From Aurantimonas coralicida (GTDB lineage Bacteria; Pseudomonadota; Alphaproteobacteria; Rhizobiales; Rhizobiaceae), in contig DRFF01000005.1 in NCBI GenBank assembly GCA_011050685.1, forward strand, positions 1-43,061: 43,061 nt of DNA, in the 5' to 3' direction. The notes under the pieces were generated by a model. It was not told the DNA's origin. It made no database searches and was given only the letters and a program-made list of their open reading frames with translations. Positions 15,611 through 26,964 of the stretch are shown here, piece after piece. Within the stretch, counting starts at the first letter, position 1; each line of letters starts with the position of its first letter. The position numbers and the translations under genes are program-made.

Positions 15611-17140
15611 TTGAAACTCTTTTCCGAACTCGGCCTCAGCGCCAAGGTCCTGGCCGCCGTAGAGGCAGCTGGATACAGTGAACCGACGCCGATCCAGGAA
15701 CAGGCCATCCCCCACGCGATAGAAGGCCGGGACGTGCTCGGCATCGCGCAGACGGGTACTGGCAAGACGGCCTCCTTCGTGCTGCCGATGTTGACGCGGC
15801 TCGAAAAGGGGCGCGCGCGCGCTCGGATGCCGCGGACGTTGATCATCGAACCGACCCGCGAGCTCGCGGCGCAGGTCGAGGAATCCTTCGTCAAATACGG
15901 CCTCGACCAGAAGATCAATATCGCGCTGCTGATCGGCGGCGTCTCGTTCGGCGATCAGAACAAGAAGATCGACCGCGGCGTCGACGTTCTCATCGCGACG
16001 CCAGGTCGCCTGCTCGATCATTTCGAGCGCGGCAAGCTGTTGATGACCGCTGTCGAAGTGCTCGTCATCGATGAAGCGGATCGCATGCTCGACATGGGGT
16101 TCATCCCTGATATCGAGCGGATCTGCAAGCTCTTGCCGATTACGCGGCAGACGCTGTTCTTCTCCGCAACGATGCCACCCGAGATTACCCGGCTTACCGA
16201 GCAGTTTCTACAGAATCCTGTCCGCGTCGAAGTGGCGAAGCCGGCGTCCGCCGCCCTCACCGTCACCCAACGGTTGATCGCCTCGAAGAAGGACGATTTC
16301 GAGAAGCGAGAGACGCTGCGCACGATCATTCGCGAGCAGGACGACCTGACCAACGCGATCATCTTCTGCAATCGCAAGCGCGACGTGGCCACGCTGTTCC
16401 GCTCGCTTGAGAAACACGGCTTCTCGGCGGGTGCGTTGCACGGCGACATGGACCAGCGCTCGCGAACCGCGATGCTCCAGAGCTTCCGCGACAACCAGAT
16501 CCAGCTTTTGGTCGCGTCCGATGTCGCGGCCCGCGGACTCGATATCCCGGCCGTCAGCCATATTTTCAACTTCGACGTTCCAATTCACGCCGAAGACTAC
16601 GTGCATCGCATCGGCAGAACCGGCCGCGCTGGTCGGTCGGGCAAGGCCTTCACCCTCGTCGCCAAGTCCGACAAGAAATATCTGGATGCGATCGAGAAGC
16701 TGATCGGCGGTGAGATCGCATGGCATGGGGAGTCGGTCGCGACGCTCGTCGACGCCCCGTCAGAAGACAAGCCAGCCCGTCGTAGCAGTCGTCGTGGCAC
16801 CGGCACGCGCCGCCGCGACAACAGCGAGAAGGCGCCTTTGGCGCCTGAAGCCGCGTCAGTGGTGGAAGAGCCGGCGGTGGCCCGCGCCGAAGCCGGAGAA
16901 TTGGATGTTCCGGTGGACGCTCTCGCGGCAGAGAGCACCGCATCCGAGGCACCCGCACGCAGCCGGACAAGCCGCAAGCGGTCCGGCACGAACGGCGAAC
17001 GCGCCAGACCGGCCGCCGCGGCTGCTCCCCGCTCACGGGCGGCGCAGCCGGCCAGTCGCGCGCGGACCGACGACGGCAACGCTCCGGTCGGCTTCGGCGA
17101 AGACATTCCAGCCTTCATGCTCATCGGCACCGGCGCGTAA
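15611..17140 (+). CDS. DEAD-box ATP-dependent RNA helicase (RhlE type)
   Basis: The protein is about 509 residues when started at the TTG at 15611 (MKLFSELGLSAKVL), where family similarity begins. A longer open frame upstream to 15386 overlaps the divergent hydrolase and lacks similarity. Motifs in order: Q motif GYSEPTPIQEQAIP, Walker A AQTGTGKT, PTRELA, DEAD in VIDEADRMLDMGF, SAT, and the C-terminal HRIGRTGRAGR. After about residue 400 comes a low-complexity, Arg/Ala/Pro-rich tail typical of RhlE and probably used for RNA binding. It likely remodels structured RNA in ribosome assembly or RNA decay. A weak AAGAGA lies before the TTG, so the start is uncertain. Confidence 0.88.
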   Translation: MKLFSELGLSAKVLAAVEAAGYSEPTPIQEQAIPHAIEGRDVLGIAQTGTGKTASFVLPMLTRLEKGRARARMPRTLIIEPTRELAAQVEESFVKYGLDQKINIALLIGGVSFGDQNKKIDRGVDVLIATPGRLLDHFERGKLLMTAVEVLVIDEADRMLDMGFIPDIERICKLLPITRQTLFFSATMPPEITRLTEQFLQNPVRVEVAKPASAALTVTQRLIASKKDDFEKRETLRTIIREQDDLTNAIIFCNRKRDVATLFRSLEKHGFSAGALHGDMDQRSRTAMLQSFRDNQIQLLVASDVAARGLDIPAVSHIFNFDVPIHAEDYVHRIGRTGRAGRSGKAFTLVAKSDKKYLDAIEKLIGGEIAWHGESVATLVDAPSEDKPARRSSRRGTGTRRRDNSEKAPLAPEAASVVEEPAVARAEAGELDVPVDALAAESTASEAPARSRTSRKRSGTNGERARPAAAAAPRSRAAQPASRARTDDGNAPVGFGEDIPAFMLIGTGA

Positions 17141-17314
17141 CGCCACCCGCCGCAGGTCTCGCGCGCACATTTCGGACGGACCAGGATGTCCTGGCCCGCC
17201 GAATGGATGCGTTTCGCGCCGGTCGCTTTCAGCCGCATTGGTCGATCGCCTGGAGAAGATCACGATATCGGCGGAACGCGCGAAACCGCGCTTGATCCAC
17301 TGCAGTTGATCGGC

Positions 17315-18703
17315 TTATCGAAATTCTATGCCGGGTAATTGCTCGCTTAGTCGGCGTAATTCAGTCACGGCCTGAACGGTCATCTCGGCGCTGAGAGCAA
17401 CCGAGCCATCATCCCGATCATCTCTGCCGATCACTGATGAATTCTGGTAGATCCAGGGCAGAACACCCATGCCATCCGGCGCGACCTCGATGCTCACTTC
17501 GCGGAGACGGCCGGCGATGCGCCGCTCGACGTCCGCGAGTAGCTCGGGCACGCCTTCGCCGGTGATCGCCGAAACCAGGTGGGCGGCCTGAGTTGCTTGC
17601 TGTCCCTCGCGGACCGTCGCCAAATGGTGGCTGACGGACTCGTCCAGCAGATCGATCTTGTTCCAGACCTCGACGACATGCTCGCTGTCGTCGGCATCGA
17701 TGTCGAGATCGCGCAGGATTTTCCGCACGTCCTCGGCCTGCGCCAAAGTGTCGGGATCGGCCATGTCGCGCACGTGCAGGACGATCTCGGCTTCGATCAC
17801 TTCTTCCAGGGTTGCCCGAAACGCCGCGACGAGATGGGTCGGCAGGTCTGATACAAAACCCACGGTATCGGAAAACATCACCTCGGTTCCGTGGGGAAGT
17901 GCCGCACGGCGCAGGGTTGGATCGAGCGTGGCGAACAGCAGGTCCTTGGCGAAGACGTCGGCGCCGGTCAACCGATTGAAAAGTGTCGATTTTCCCGCAT
18001 TCGTGTAACCGACCAGCGCCACCACCGGGTGCGGCGCTTTCTTGCGCTTGGCACGATGCAACTGACGTGTGCGCCGCACCGACTCCAGATCCTTCTCCAG
18101 CCGCTTGATGCGCTCCTGCAACTGGCGGCGATCGGATTCGATCTGCGTTTCGCCGGGGCCGCCCAGAAATCCGGCACCGCCGCGCTGTCGCTCGAGATGG
18201 GTCCAGCTACGTACGAGCCGGCCGCGCTGATAGTTCAGATGCGCCAACTCGACCTGAAGCCGGCCCTCCTTGGTTCGGGCGCGCTGGCCGAATATCTCGA
18301 GGATGAGCCCGGTCCGGTCGAGGACTTTCGCGTCGAGTTCCTTTTCCAGATTGCGCTGCTGGACCGGCGTCAGCGGATGGTCGAAGACGACAAGGCCGAT
18401 GTCCTCGCTCGCTACGAGGCCCTTCAGTTCCTCGACCTTGCCGGCGCCGATCAGCGTCGCCGGGCGCGGCCGAACGCCACTGACGGTTCCGCTGGCCACG
18501 ATATCGAGGCCGATCGCCGCGGCCAGGCCCATCGCCTCCTCCAAGCGCGCCTCGTCGCTCCGGCGCGCCAGCTCGGGGCTGCCCTGGCTTGCCTCGTCCC
18601 GCGATTGAAACTGCTTGAAAACCGGCACGAAAACCGCCGCGCGCGTTACCACACTGCCGTGTTCGATCGGACCCTTTGGTCTGGATTCCTTATGCTCGGC
18701 CAA
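17315..18703 (-). CDS. hflX: Ribosome-associated GTPase HflX
   Basis: The 462-residue protein has the N-terminal HflX domain (EAMGLAAAIGLDIVASG and RPATLIGAGKVEELK), a basic coiled linker (LKRLEKDLESVRRTRQLHR) and a C-terminal G domain. G-domain motifs are GYTNAGKSTLFN (G1), DTVGF (G3) and NKIDLL (G4). HflX splits stalled or stressed ribosomes and 50S particles. The start appears to be TTG (18701-18703), directly after the hfq stop, with GGGAAGG a few bases upstream inside hfq. The hfq-hflX pairing is widespread in proteobacteria and implies cotranscription and translational coupling. Confidence 0.94.
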   Translation of the reverse strand: MAEHKESRPKGPIEHGSVVTRAAVFVPVFKQFQSRDEASQGSPELARRSDEARLEEAMGLAAAIGLDIVASGTVSGVRPRPATLIGAGKVEELKGLVASEDIGLVVFDHPLTPVQQRNLEKELDAKVLDRTGLILEIFGQRARTKEGRLQVELAHLNYQRGRLVRSWTHLERQRGGAGFLGGPGETQIESDRRQLQERIKRLEKDLESVRRTRQLHRAKRKKAPHPVVALVGYTNAGKSTLFNRLTGADVFAKDLLFATLDPTLRRAALPHGTEVMFSDTVGFVSDLPTHLVAAFRATLEEVIEAEIVLHVRDMADPDTLAQAEDVRKILRDLDIDADDSEHVVEVWNKIDLLDESVSHHLATVREGQQATQAAHLVSAITGEGVPELLADVERRIAGRLREVSIEVAPDGMGVLPWIYQNSSVIGRDDRDDGSVALSAEMTVQAVTELRRLSEQLPGIEFR

Positions 18704-18949
18704 TCACGCCTTCCCGTCTTCGTCGCCATCATACATGTTGACCGGCTGCGAGGGCATGATCGTCGAGATCGCGTGCTTGTAGACCAGTTGGGAATGACCG
18801 TCGCGCCGCAGCAGGACACAGAAATTGTCGAACGACGTCACCACGCCGGTCAATTTCACGCCGTTGACGAGGAAGATCGTCAGCGAAATCTTTTGCTTCC
18901 GGACCGTATTGAGAAAGAGATCCTGCAGATTTTGGGTGCGTTCAGGCAT
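18704..18949 (-). CDS. hfq: RNA chaperone Hfq
   Basis: The 81-residue protein is a typical short alphaproteobacterial Hfq. The start is the ATG at 18947-18949 ([18 protein letters not shown]), preceded by AAGGACAAGG; an upstream in-frame ATG has no support. Sm1 is seen as [23 protein letters not shown] and Sm2 as [11 protein letters not shown], which places the KHA uridine-binding residues. Hfq forms a hexameric ring that pairs small RNAs with mRNAs. In rhizobia it also affects nitrogen-control genes (NtrBC, NifA), which is notable because the ntr genes lie upstream. It abuts hflX. Confidence 0.97.
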   Translation of the reverse strand: MPERTQNLQDLFLNTVRKQKISLTIFLVNGVKLTGVVTSFDNFCVLLRRDGHSQLVYKHAISTIMPSQPVNMYDGDEDGKA

Positions 18950-19082
18950 CAAACCTTGTCCTTTTCCTATTCTTATTGGCCGCGGCAACGACCGCCTGGC
19001 GGCTGTCGATCCGTGCGTTTGGCTCGCTCTCTAACTGAGCGCTTACGGTGTCGGTGCTTTGCCTCGCAACCTCGACCACAAC

Positions 19083-19104
19083 AAAAACTCGGCCGTCTGG
19101 CCGA
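19083..19104 (-). terminator. Rho-independent terminator of the trkA transcript
   Basis: On the minus strand TCGGCC-AGAC-GGCCGA forms a perfect 6-base-pair stem with a 4-base loop and is followed by GTTTTTG. It begins about 28 bases after the trkA stop. A second small hairpin (GCTCC-GCC-GGAGC, 19112-19124) lies between. The terminator implies that hfq-hflX has its own promoter in 18950-19082, where I could not pick a convincing one. Confidence 0.65.
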
Positions 19105-19131
19105 TGATCGGGCTCCGGCGGAGCGACCGGA

Positions 19132-20508
19132 TCAAAAAAACTCCAAACTCACGCGGAACAACTGCTCGACATGACGGACGGCGCTGGCGGTCGCAAAGAT
19201 CACGACACGGTCCTTCGCCTTGATCTTGGTTTGCCCACTGGGCCGAACAAACTCGCCATTGCGATAGATCGCGCCGATCCGCAAGTTCTCCGGCAAATCC
19301 AGCTCGCGCAGCGGCTTGCCGACCAGCGGCGATGTCTCCAACGCCTCGGCCTCGATCACCTCCGCCACGCCGTTCTGGATCGAGTGGACTGCGCGGATTC
19401 GTCCGCGCCGCACATGCTGCAGGACCCGCGATATAGTGACCGACCGGGGGTTGATGAAGGCGTCGATTCCCAGCGTTCGGGTAAAACTTTGGTAGTCGGG
19501 GTTGTTCAGCAAGGTCAGATTGCCGCCGCAGCCGAGTCGCTTGGCCATGACGCTCGCGAGGATATTGACCTTGTCGTCATTGGTCAGCGCCACCAACAGA
19601 TCGCTCTGCCTGATGTCGGCCTCGTTGAGGATCACCTGATCCAGACCGCTGCCGTGCAGCACGATGGTTCGCTTCAATGTGTCGGCGATAGCGACCGCCC
19701 GGTCGTGATCCGCCTCGATGACACGAACCTTGGCGCCGAGATTACGGCGCTCCATCTGTTGCGCGACGTAAAGGCCGATATTGCCGCCGCCGACAATCAC
19801 GATGCGGCCGGCTTCGGGCTCCTCGTGTCCGAAAAGACCAAGCGTCCGGCGTACGTGGGAGCGCTCGGCGACGACATAGGCGATGTCGCCGGCCACCATC
19901 TGGTCGTTCGAGGTCGGAATGAACAGCCGCTCCCCACGCCAGATCCCGACGACGGTCGCCTTGAGATCGGGAAACAGTTCGGTCAGCTGATCGAGCGGCG
20001 TGTCGACCACCGGACAATCGTCGCGGCATTCGATCGCGACCATCGCGATCGTATCGTCGGCAAAACGCACGGCATCCATCGCCCCAGGCAGGGCGATCCG
20101 TCGCAGCACCATCTCGCCGACCTCGACCTCCGGGGAAATGATGACGTCGATGGGCATGTTATCGGTCGAGAACAGATCCTGCCAATGCGAACGCAAATAG
20201 CTCTGGGACCGGATGCGCGCGATCTTGGTCGGAACATTGAACAGCGAATGGGCGACCTGGCAGGCCACCATGTTGACCTCATCATGCAAGGTCACCGCGA
20301 TGATCATGTCCGCCTGCTCGGCGCCGGCCTCGGCCAGCACGTCCGGATGAGCCCCGTGGCCGACGAAGCCGCGAGCATCGAGATTGTCGCGGATCGCCTG
20401 GACGAGCGACCGCGACGTGTCGATCACCGACACGTCATTGCGTTCGGATGCAAGGCGCTCGGCGATGCCATAGCCGACCTGGCCCGCGCCACAAATCACC
20501 ACTCTCAT
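19132..20508 (-). CDS. trkA: Trk potassium uptake regulatory subunit TrkA
   Basis: The 458-residue protein has two RCK units in tandem. The N-terminal Rossmann repeat begins CGAGQVGYGIAERLASE and the second begins IVGGGNIGLYVAQQMERR; each is followed by a TrkA_C domain. It is a peripheral cytoplasmic protein that binds NAD(H) and gates the TrkH/TrkG potassium channel, which is not in this window. The ATG (20506-20508) has AGAGG 8 bases upstream. It lies downstream of ntrX, 176 bases away, an arrangement conserved in alphaproteobacteria. Confidence 0.96.
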   Translation of the reverse strand: MRVVICGAGQVGYGIAERLASERNDVSVIDTSRSLVQAIRDNLDARGFVGHGAHPDVLAEAGAEQADMIIAVTLHDEVNMVACQVAHSLFNVPTKIARIRSQSYLRSHWQDLFSTDNMPIDVIISPEVEVGEMVLRRIALPGAMDAVRFADDTIAMVAIECRDDCPVVDTPLDQLTELFPDLKATVVGIWRGERLFIPTSNDQMVAGDIAYVVAERSHVRRTLGLFGHEEPEAGRIVIVGGGNIGLYVAQQMERRNLGAKVRVIEADHDRAVAIADTLKRTIVLHGSGLDQVILNEADIRQSDLLVALTNDDKVNILASVMAKRLGCGGNLTLLNNPDYQSFTRTLGIDAFINPRSVTISRVLQHVRRGRIRAVHSIQNGVAEVIEAEALETSPLVGKPLRELDLPENLRIGAIYRNGEFVRPSGQTKIKAKDRVVIFATASAVRHVEQLFRVSLEFF

Positions 20509-20684
20509 GGAATGCGCCTCTTTTGCCGACCCGCGAGCCGATCACCACAGGCGTCCATATCGGCTTGAGAGGTTTTGCGCAAAGGATTCCGGGTCTGCCC
20601 AGGCCCCATGTTGCCTATCATCCGCCGGGGAGAACGCGGCGCCATCCGCCGTTCCCGTCCATATGTGCGCGTCGGTCCACGTCG

Positions 20685-22049
20685 TCAGATGCCAAGCGAC
20701 TTCAACTTACGGTGCAAAGCAGACCGCTCCATGCCGACGAACTCCGCAGTGCGAGAGATATTGCCGCCGAAGCGATTGATCTGCGCGACGAGATACTCCT
20801 TCTCGAACACTTCGCGCGCGTCACGCAGCGGCAGGGCCAGTATCTGGCCATCCGACTGACTGGGCGTGCGCGGCAGCATTTCGCCGACCTCACGTGGCAG
20901 CATGTCCGCCGAGATCTGCGTTTCCGCGTCGCCCTCTCTGGACAGGATCATCAGCCGTTCGACATTGTTGCGCAATTGCCGGACGTTTCCGGGCCAGTCG
21001 CTGGACTGCAAGACCGCCATTGCTTCGGGGCTGATGGCCTTCGGCTTGATGCCGGTCTGCTCGCTGATCTGCGTCATGAAGGCCTCCATGAGCAGCGGAA
21101 TATCCTGGCGCCGGTCGGCGAGCGGGGGCACGACAATCGGGACAACGGCGAGCCGATGGTAGAGATCCTCGCGGAATATTCCGTCGGCGATCATCGATTC
21201 CAGATTCTGCGCCGTCGACGAAATGATCCGGACGTCAACCTTCACCCGCTTGGAGCCGCCGACCCGCTCGAACGTCTGCTCGGTAAGAACGCGCAGGATC
21301 TTGTTCTGGGTCTCGCGGGGCATGTCGCCGACCTCGTCGAGATACAAGACGCCACCATGGGCTTCCTCGAGCGCCCCAACCTTGCGCTCGACCCCCGGCG
21401 GCGTCTCCGTGCCGAAGAGCTCCACCTCCATGCGATCGGGCATGATGGCGGCCGCGTTGAGAGCGACAAAGGGTCCGTCGGCGCGGCTCGAGCCGGCGTG
21501 GATCGCGCGCGCCACCATTTCCTTGCCGGAGCCAGATGCCCCGAGAATCATCACCCGGCTGTTGGTCGGACCGACCCGTTCGATCAGCGTCCGTAACTGG
21601 TTCATCGGATGCGACTTGCCGATCAATTCGGCGAAATCGGACGAACGTCGGCGCAGTTCGGAAACCTCGCGCTTCAGCTTCGAGGTCTCCAGCGCCCGTT
21701 CGGCGACGAGAATCAGCCGGTCAGCCTTGAACGGCTTTTCGATGTAATCGTAGGCGCCCCGTCGGATCGCCGACACGGCCGTCTCGATATTGCCGTGTCC
21801 GGAAATCATGACGACGGGAACTTCAGGATGCTGCGCCTTGATCGCATCGAGAAGATCAAGTCCGTCCAGCCGGCTGCCTTGCAGCCAGATATCCAGAAAG
21901 ATCAGTCGCGGCACCCGGTCGGCGATCGACTGAAGCGCCGCATCCGAGCCGCCAGCCGTTCGCGTTTCATGACCCTCGTCCTCGAGGATCCCCGCTACCA
22001 GTTCGCGGATGTCGGCTTCGTCATCGACGATCAAGATGTCCGATGCCAT
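20685..22049 (-). CDS. ntrX: Nitrogen-related response regulator NtrX
   Basis: The 454-residue protein has a receiver domain (phospho-acceptor Asp53 in LIFLDIWLQ), an AAA+ domain (Walker A GASGSGKE, Walker B LYLDEVGD) and a Fis-type helix-turn-helix ending ALHRKLKSLGI. The start is the ATG at 22047-22049 (MASDILIVDDEADIR), 29 bases inside the 3' end of ntrY; a longer upstream frame lacks similarity. The GAFTGA loop that contacts sigma-54 is missing: the LFG segment continues TETPPGVERKVGALEEA. NtrX in alphaproteobacteria is known to lack it and to act also on sigma-70 genes and in redox and cell-envelope control. It forms a pair with NtrY. Confidence 0.95.
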   Translation of the reverse strand: MASDILIVDDEADIRELVAGILEDEGHETRTAGGSDAALQSIADRVPRLIFLDIWLQGSRLDGLDLLDAIKAQHPEVPVVMISGHGNIETAVSAIRRGAYDYIEKPFKADRLILVAERALETSKLKREVSELRRRSSDFAELIGKSHPMNQLRTLIERVGPTNSRVMILGASGSGKEMVARAIHAGSSRADGPFVALNAAAIMPDRMEVELFGTETPPGVERKVGALEEAHGGVLYLDEVGDMPRETQNKILRVLTEQTFERVGGSKRVKVDVRIISSTAQNLESMIADGIFREDLYHRLAVVPIVVPPLADRRQDIPLLMEAFMTQISEQTGIKPKAISPEAMAVLQSSDWPGNVRQLRNNVERLMILSREGDAETQISADMLPREVGEMLPRTPSQSDGQILALPLRDAREVFEKEYLVAQINRFGGNISRTAEFVGMERSALHRKLKSLGI

Positions 22050-24282
22050 CGATCTCACCTGTCCTTTCTTCCGTCTCTTCTTCGTTCGGCTCGACGGCAG
22101 TTTCCATCGCCGGCAAGGTGATACGTACCAATGCGCCTTGAGGCTGGTCCGGCGCATCATCGAGGGCGATGGTTCCGCCGTGATCCTCGATAATCTTCCG
22201 GACGATCGCCAGGCCGAGCCCCGTACCCTTCTCGCGTGTCGTCATGTAGGGCTCAAGCAGACGATCTCGATCCTCGCGCGGAAATCCGCGACCGTTGTCG
22301 ATGATTTCGACGATGTGGCGGTCCCGGCCCGGCTCCGCCCGGATGACGATGCGACCCTCTATATCCTCGGTTGCCTCGAGCGCCTCGACCGCGTTCTTCA
22401 CCAGATTTCCAAACGCTTGTGACAGCAACCGGATGTCATAGGAACCGAGCATGGGCTGATCTGGAATATTGGCCTCGAAGGCGATCCCGTGGTCGCCCAT
22501 TTCGCGCATGAAGACCGCCTCGCGCAGCGCTTCGCGAAGATCCTTGGCTTCCATCTTCGGCTTCGGCATCCGCGCGAAGGTAGAGAATTCGTCGACCATG
22601 CGGCCGATATCGGAGACCTGCCGCACGATCGTTTCGATGCAACGGTCGAAGACTTCCCGATCGTCCTCGACGCGTTTGCCGTAGCGGCGGCGGATGCGTT
22701 CGGCGGACAGCTGGATCGGGGTGAGCGGGTTCTTGATCTCATGGGCGATACGACGAGCAACGTCCGCCCAGGCTGACGAGCGCTGAGCCTCGACAAGGTC
22801 GGTGATGTCATCGATTGTCACCACGCTCGACTGGGCCTCCTCCCCTGCCTCGGAGGACGTGATCCGGATCGCCAGCGTCCTTTCTCGGTCCCTGATGCGC
22901 AGTTTGACTTCCTCTTGATACTCCGGCCGCGAGGATATCGACGCGGCGCGGTAAATTCTGCCGATGAGCGGAAACGTCTCATCGAGATTTCGGCCCACCA
23001 CGAGTCGAGATTCCACATCGAGAATGCGCTCGGCCGACGGATTGACCATCGTCGCCGTGCCATCCCGTTCGACACCGATCACTCCGACGGTCACGCCGGA
23101 CAGAACGGCCTCGGTGAAGCGGCGGCGTTCGTCGATAACATCCTTGGCGTGAACCAGTTCCGAACGCTGGCTGCGAAGCTGTAGGATCATGTTGTTGAAT
23201 GTGTTCGACAGCGATCCGACGTCGCCGTCGGACGCGCGCACGGGAACGGATATGGACAGATTGCCGTCGCTGACCTCATCGGCCGCGCCCATCAGCATCC
23301 GGATCGGTCGGACGAGCCGGTCGGCGACGCCGATTCCGGTCCAGATCGCCGACAACAGGACGATCAGCGTGATCCCCAGATACAAAAGCGCGAAGGCGAG
23401 TTGAAGGCCGAAGCGATTGGACTGGAGGCTCGAATATTCCGCCGACCGTTCCTCCATCAACCGCAGCGCGGCGATCACCTCCGGATCGACGGCGCGCACG
23501 GTGTAAAGATAGACGTTGGCGATCTGCCGCAGCTTGATGATCGCGCCTACGAGGTTGGTCACGCCGGGGGGGATAAAGACGAGGTTGCCTTCCGCCGCCT
23601 GTTTCAGAGCGTCGTCCGGGGGGACCGGCAGCGGTCGTTCGACCGCGACGTCAGCTGCCAGGAATGGCGTGCCGTCCGGTCGCAAAAGCTGCGCTCCGAG
23701 CAGGGAGCGCCCCTTGGCCTGGTCGGTCATCAAATTCTGAAAGCCGGTCGGATCGAGACCGAACAACCGCCGTTGCTGATCCAGGTCGTAGGCCATCGAA
23801 AGCGTTGAGCCCTGAAGGTTGCGGGCGTTCTCGTTGACATAGGCCCGCGCCACGCTGATCGAGGATTCCACAATGGTGCGGGTGCGAATCTCGAACCAGC
23901 GATCAAGACCGAGATCGAGCGTGATCCCGGCAACGATAGCCACCAGCAGCGCCGGCAGCGCGGCGACGATGGAAAACAGCAAGACGATGCGAACGTGCAG
24001 ACGCGACGCGGCCTTTCCCTGCCGCCGCGCCCGGACCATGCGCATGACCTCCCGTCCGATCAAAAGGCAGAGGATCAACACGAAGGCGCCGTTGACGACC
24101 GTCGCAATGGTCACGATCGTGTCCGTCGGCGCGATCGGCGTCAGTCCCATGAGGACGACGAAGGAGATCGCCCCCGTCACCAGTGCCCCTACGACGGCCA
24201 GAAGGCCCGGAACAAGCATGAACCGCCGCCGTTCCAACAGGAACGGAATCTCGCTTTCTGATGGCACCGGATGAGAAGTCAT
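22021..24282 (-). CDS. ntrY: Membrane sensor histidine kinase NtrY
   Basis: The 753-residue protein starts at the ATG at 24280-24282 (MTSHPVPSESEIPFLL). It has three N-terminal membrane segments (about 22-47, 57-77 and 97-122), a sensor region of about 170 residues, a fourth segment (about 294-319), HAMP (about 320-375), PAS (about 385-490), a HisKA box AHEIKNPLTPIQ with His514, and an ATPase domain with NGRGFP and GTGLGLAIVRKII. It phosphorylates NtrX and in Brucella also responds to redox state. The sequence before the ATG lacks a strong ribosome site. It overlaps ntrX by 29 bases. Confidence 0.96.
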   Translation of the reverse strand: MTSHPVPSESEIPFLLERRRFMLVPGLLAVVGALVTGAISFVVLMGLTPIAPTDTIVTIATVVNGAFVLILCLLIGREVMRMVRARRQGKAASRLHVRIVLLFSIVAALPALLVAIVAGITLDLGLDRWFEIRTRTIVESSISVARAYVNENARNLQGSTLSMAYDLDQQRRLFGLDPTGFQNLMTDQAKGRSLLGAQLLRPDGTPFLAADVAVERPLPVPPDDALKQAAEGNLVFIPPGVTNLVGAIIKLRQIANVYLYTVRAVDPEVIAALRLMEERSAEYSSLQSNRFGLQLAFALLYLGITLIVLLSAIWTGIGVADRLVRPIRMLMGAADEVSDGNLSISVPVRASDGDVGSLSNTFNNMILQLRSQRSELVHAKDVIDERRRFTEAVLSGVTVGVIGVERDGTATMVNPSAERILDVESRLVVGRNLDETFPLIGRIYRAASISSRPEYQEEVKLRIRDRERTLAIRITSSEAGEEAQSSVVTIDDITDLVEAQRSSAWADVARRIAHEIKNPLTPIQLSAERIRRRYGKRVEDDREVFDRCIETIVRQVSDIGRMVDEFSTFARMPKPKMEAKDLREALREAVFMREMGDHGIAFEANIPDQPMLGSYDIRLLSQAFGNLVKNAVEALEATEDIEGRIVIRAEPGRDRHIVEIIDNGRGFPREDRDRLLEPYMTTREKGTGLGLAIVRKIIEDHGGTIALDDAPDQPQGALVRITLPAMETAVEPNEEETEERTGEIDGIGHLDRR

Positions 24283-24304
24283 GATTCGCCGCAAATGATG
24301 ATCA

Positions 24305-24322
24305 CGTTGCCACACAGCAACG
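24305..24322 (-). other. Small hairpin in the ntrC-ntrY gap
   Basis: CGTTGC and GCAACG form a perfect 6-base-pair stem with a 6-base loop in the 80-base gap between the ntrC stop and ntrY. No T tract follows, so it may be an mRNA-processing or attenuating element rather than a terminator. Confidence 0.25.
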
Positions 24323-24362
24323 GATTGTGTCTAATCTGCAACGAAATTCGGCAGATATCCAG

Positions 24363-25808
<1,446 letters not shown>

Positions 25809-25818
25809 TCCCGTGTCC

Positions 25819-26961
25819 TCAGATTTCCGTTCCGACAGGCAGATCGTGCTCGTCGGGAGTTCGCGCTTCGCGCCAGGCCGGCATCAGAACGCGGAAGATC
25901 GTGTGCCCCGGCTGCGACTCGCATTCGATGACCCCGCCATGATCGCCGACGATCTTCGCGACCAGGGCAAGTCCAAGGCCGGAGCCGCTCGGCTTGGTCG
26001 TCACGAAGGGATCGAAGATGTGCTGGCGGAGGTCATCGGGGACCCCGGCGCCGTTGTCTTCCACGGCGAATTCCAACGGTAAGGTAACGCGATCCTTTGT
26101 GCCGGGAACCGACAGCCGGACGCCGGGCTTGAATGCGGTCGAAAGGCGGATTTCGCCGCCCTCGCGACCATTTACCGCTTCCGCCGCATTCTTCAGGAGG
26201 TTGAGAAAGACCTGCACTAGCTGGTCCCGGTTGGCCAGGACCGCCGGCAGCGAGGGGTCGTAAAGCTCGGCGATCTTGATATCCCGGGCAAAGCCGCTTT
26301 TGCCGAGCATCTTCACATGCTCCAGGACCGAATGAATATTGACCGCCGATCGCTCGATCGGTCGCTGGTCGGAGAACACCTCCATCCGGTCGACCAGCTT
26401 GACGATCCGATCGCTCTCCTCCTGGATCAGCCGGGTTAAACCTCGATCCTCGTCGCTGGCCGAGGTGGCCAGGAGTTGCGCCGCGCCCTTGATTCCGGAC
26501 AGCGGATTGCGGATTTCATGGGCCAGCATGGCCGCCAGCCCGGTGACGGACCGGGCGGCAGACCGGTGGGTCAGTTGGCGGTCCATCTTCTCGGCAATGG
26601 AGCGAAGCTGGATCATCACCACGACGAGGTCGGGCTCGTCCGGTAAATTCGAGACGTACAAATCCACCAGCCGTTCGCCGCCGAGACGCGGCGAGGAAAG
26701 GTCGACGCGGTACTCGCTGATCCGCCCCTGCTGCTGTCGGACCTGCTCGATCAGAGCGAAGAGCGGGCTGTCACCCGGCACGAAGTCCTGTATCCGCCGT
26801 TTGGCGAGACTGGCCATGCCGGCCGAAAAGAATTGCTCCGCATCGGAATTGGCGAACCGGAAATGCCCATCGCGATCGAGAACGACGACGGGATGCGGCA
26901 AGGCATTCAGGATGCGCGTGTGTTCCGACGCAACGGCCGGGGATTCAAACGGGATTGTCAC
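25819..26961 (-). CDS. ntrB: Nitrogen sensor histidine kinase NtrB (GlnL)
   Basis: The 380-residue soluble kinase has a PAS domain (about 15-120), an H-box [14 protein letters not shown] with His148, and a C-terminal ATPase domain with [10 protein letters not shown] (N box), VEDNGAGVP and [12 protein letters not shown]. NtrB phosphorylates or dephosphorylates NtrC depending on PII protein. It starts with GTG (26959-26961), 3 bases after the dusB stop, so it is coupled to dusB. This dusB-ntrB-ntrC order is the classical nifR3-ntrBC operon. Confidence 0.96.
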   Translation of the reverse strand: MTIPFESPAVASEHTRILNALPHPVVVLDRDGHFRFANSDAEQFFSAGMASLAKRRIQDFVPGDSPLFALIEQVRQQQGRISEYRVDLSSPRLGGERLVDLYVSNLPDEPDLVVVMIQLRSIAEKMDRQLTHRSAARSVTGLAAMLAHEIRNPLSGIKGAAQLLATSASDEDRGLTRLIQEESDRIVKLVDRMEVFSDQRPIERSAVNIHSVLEHVKMLGKSGFARDIKIAELYDPSLPAVLANRDQLVQVFLNLLKNAAEAVNGREGGEIRLSTAFKPGVRLSVPGTKDRVTLPLEFAVEDNGAGVPDDLRQHIFDPFVTTKPSGSGLGLALVAKIVGDHGGVIECESQPGHTIFRVLMPAWREARTPDEHDLPVGTEI

Positions 26962-26964
26962 AAG

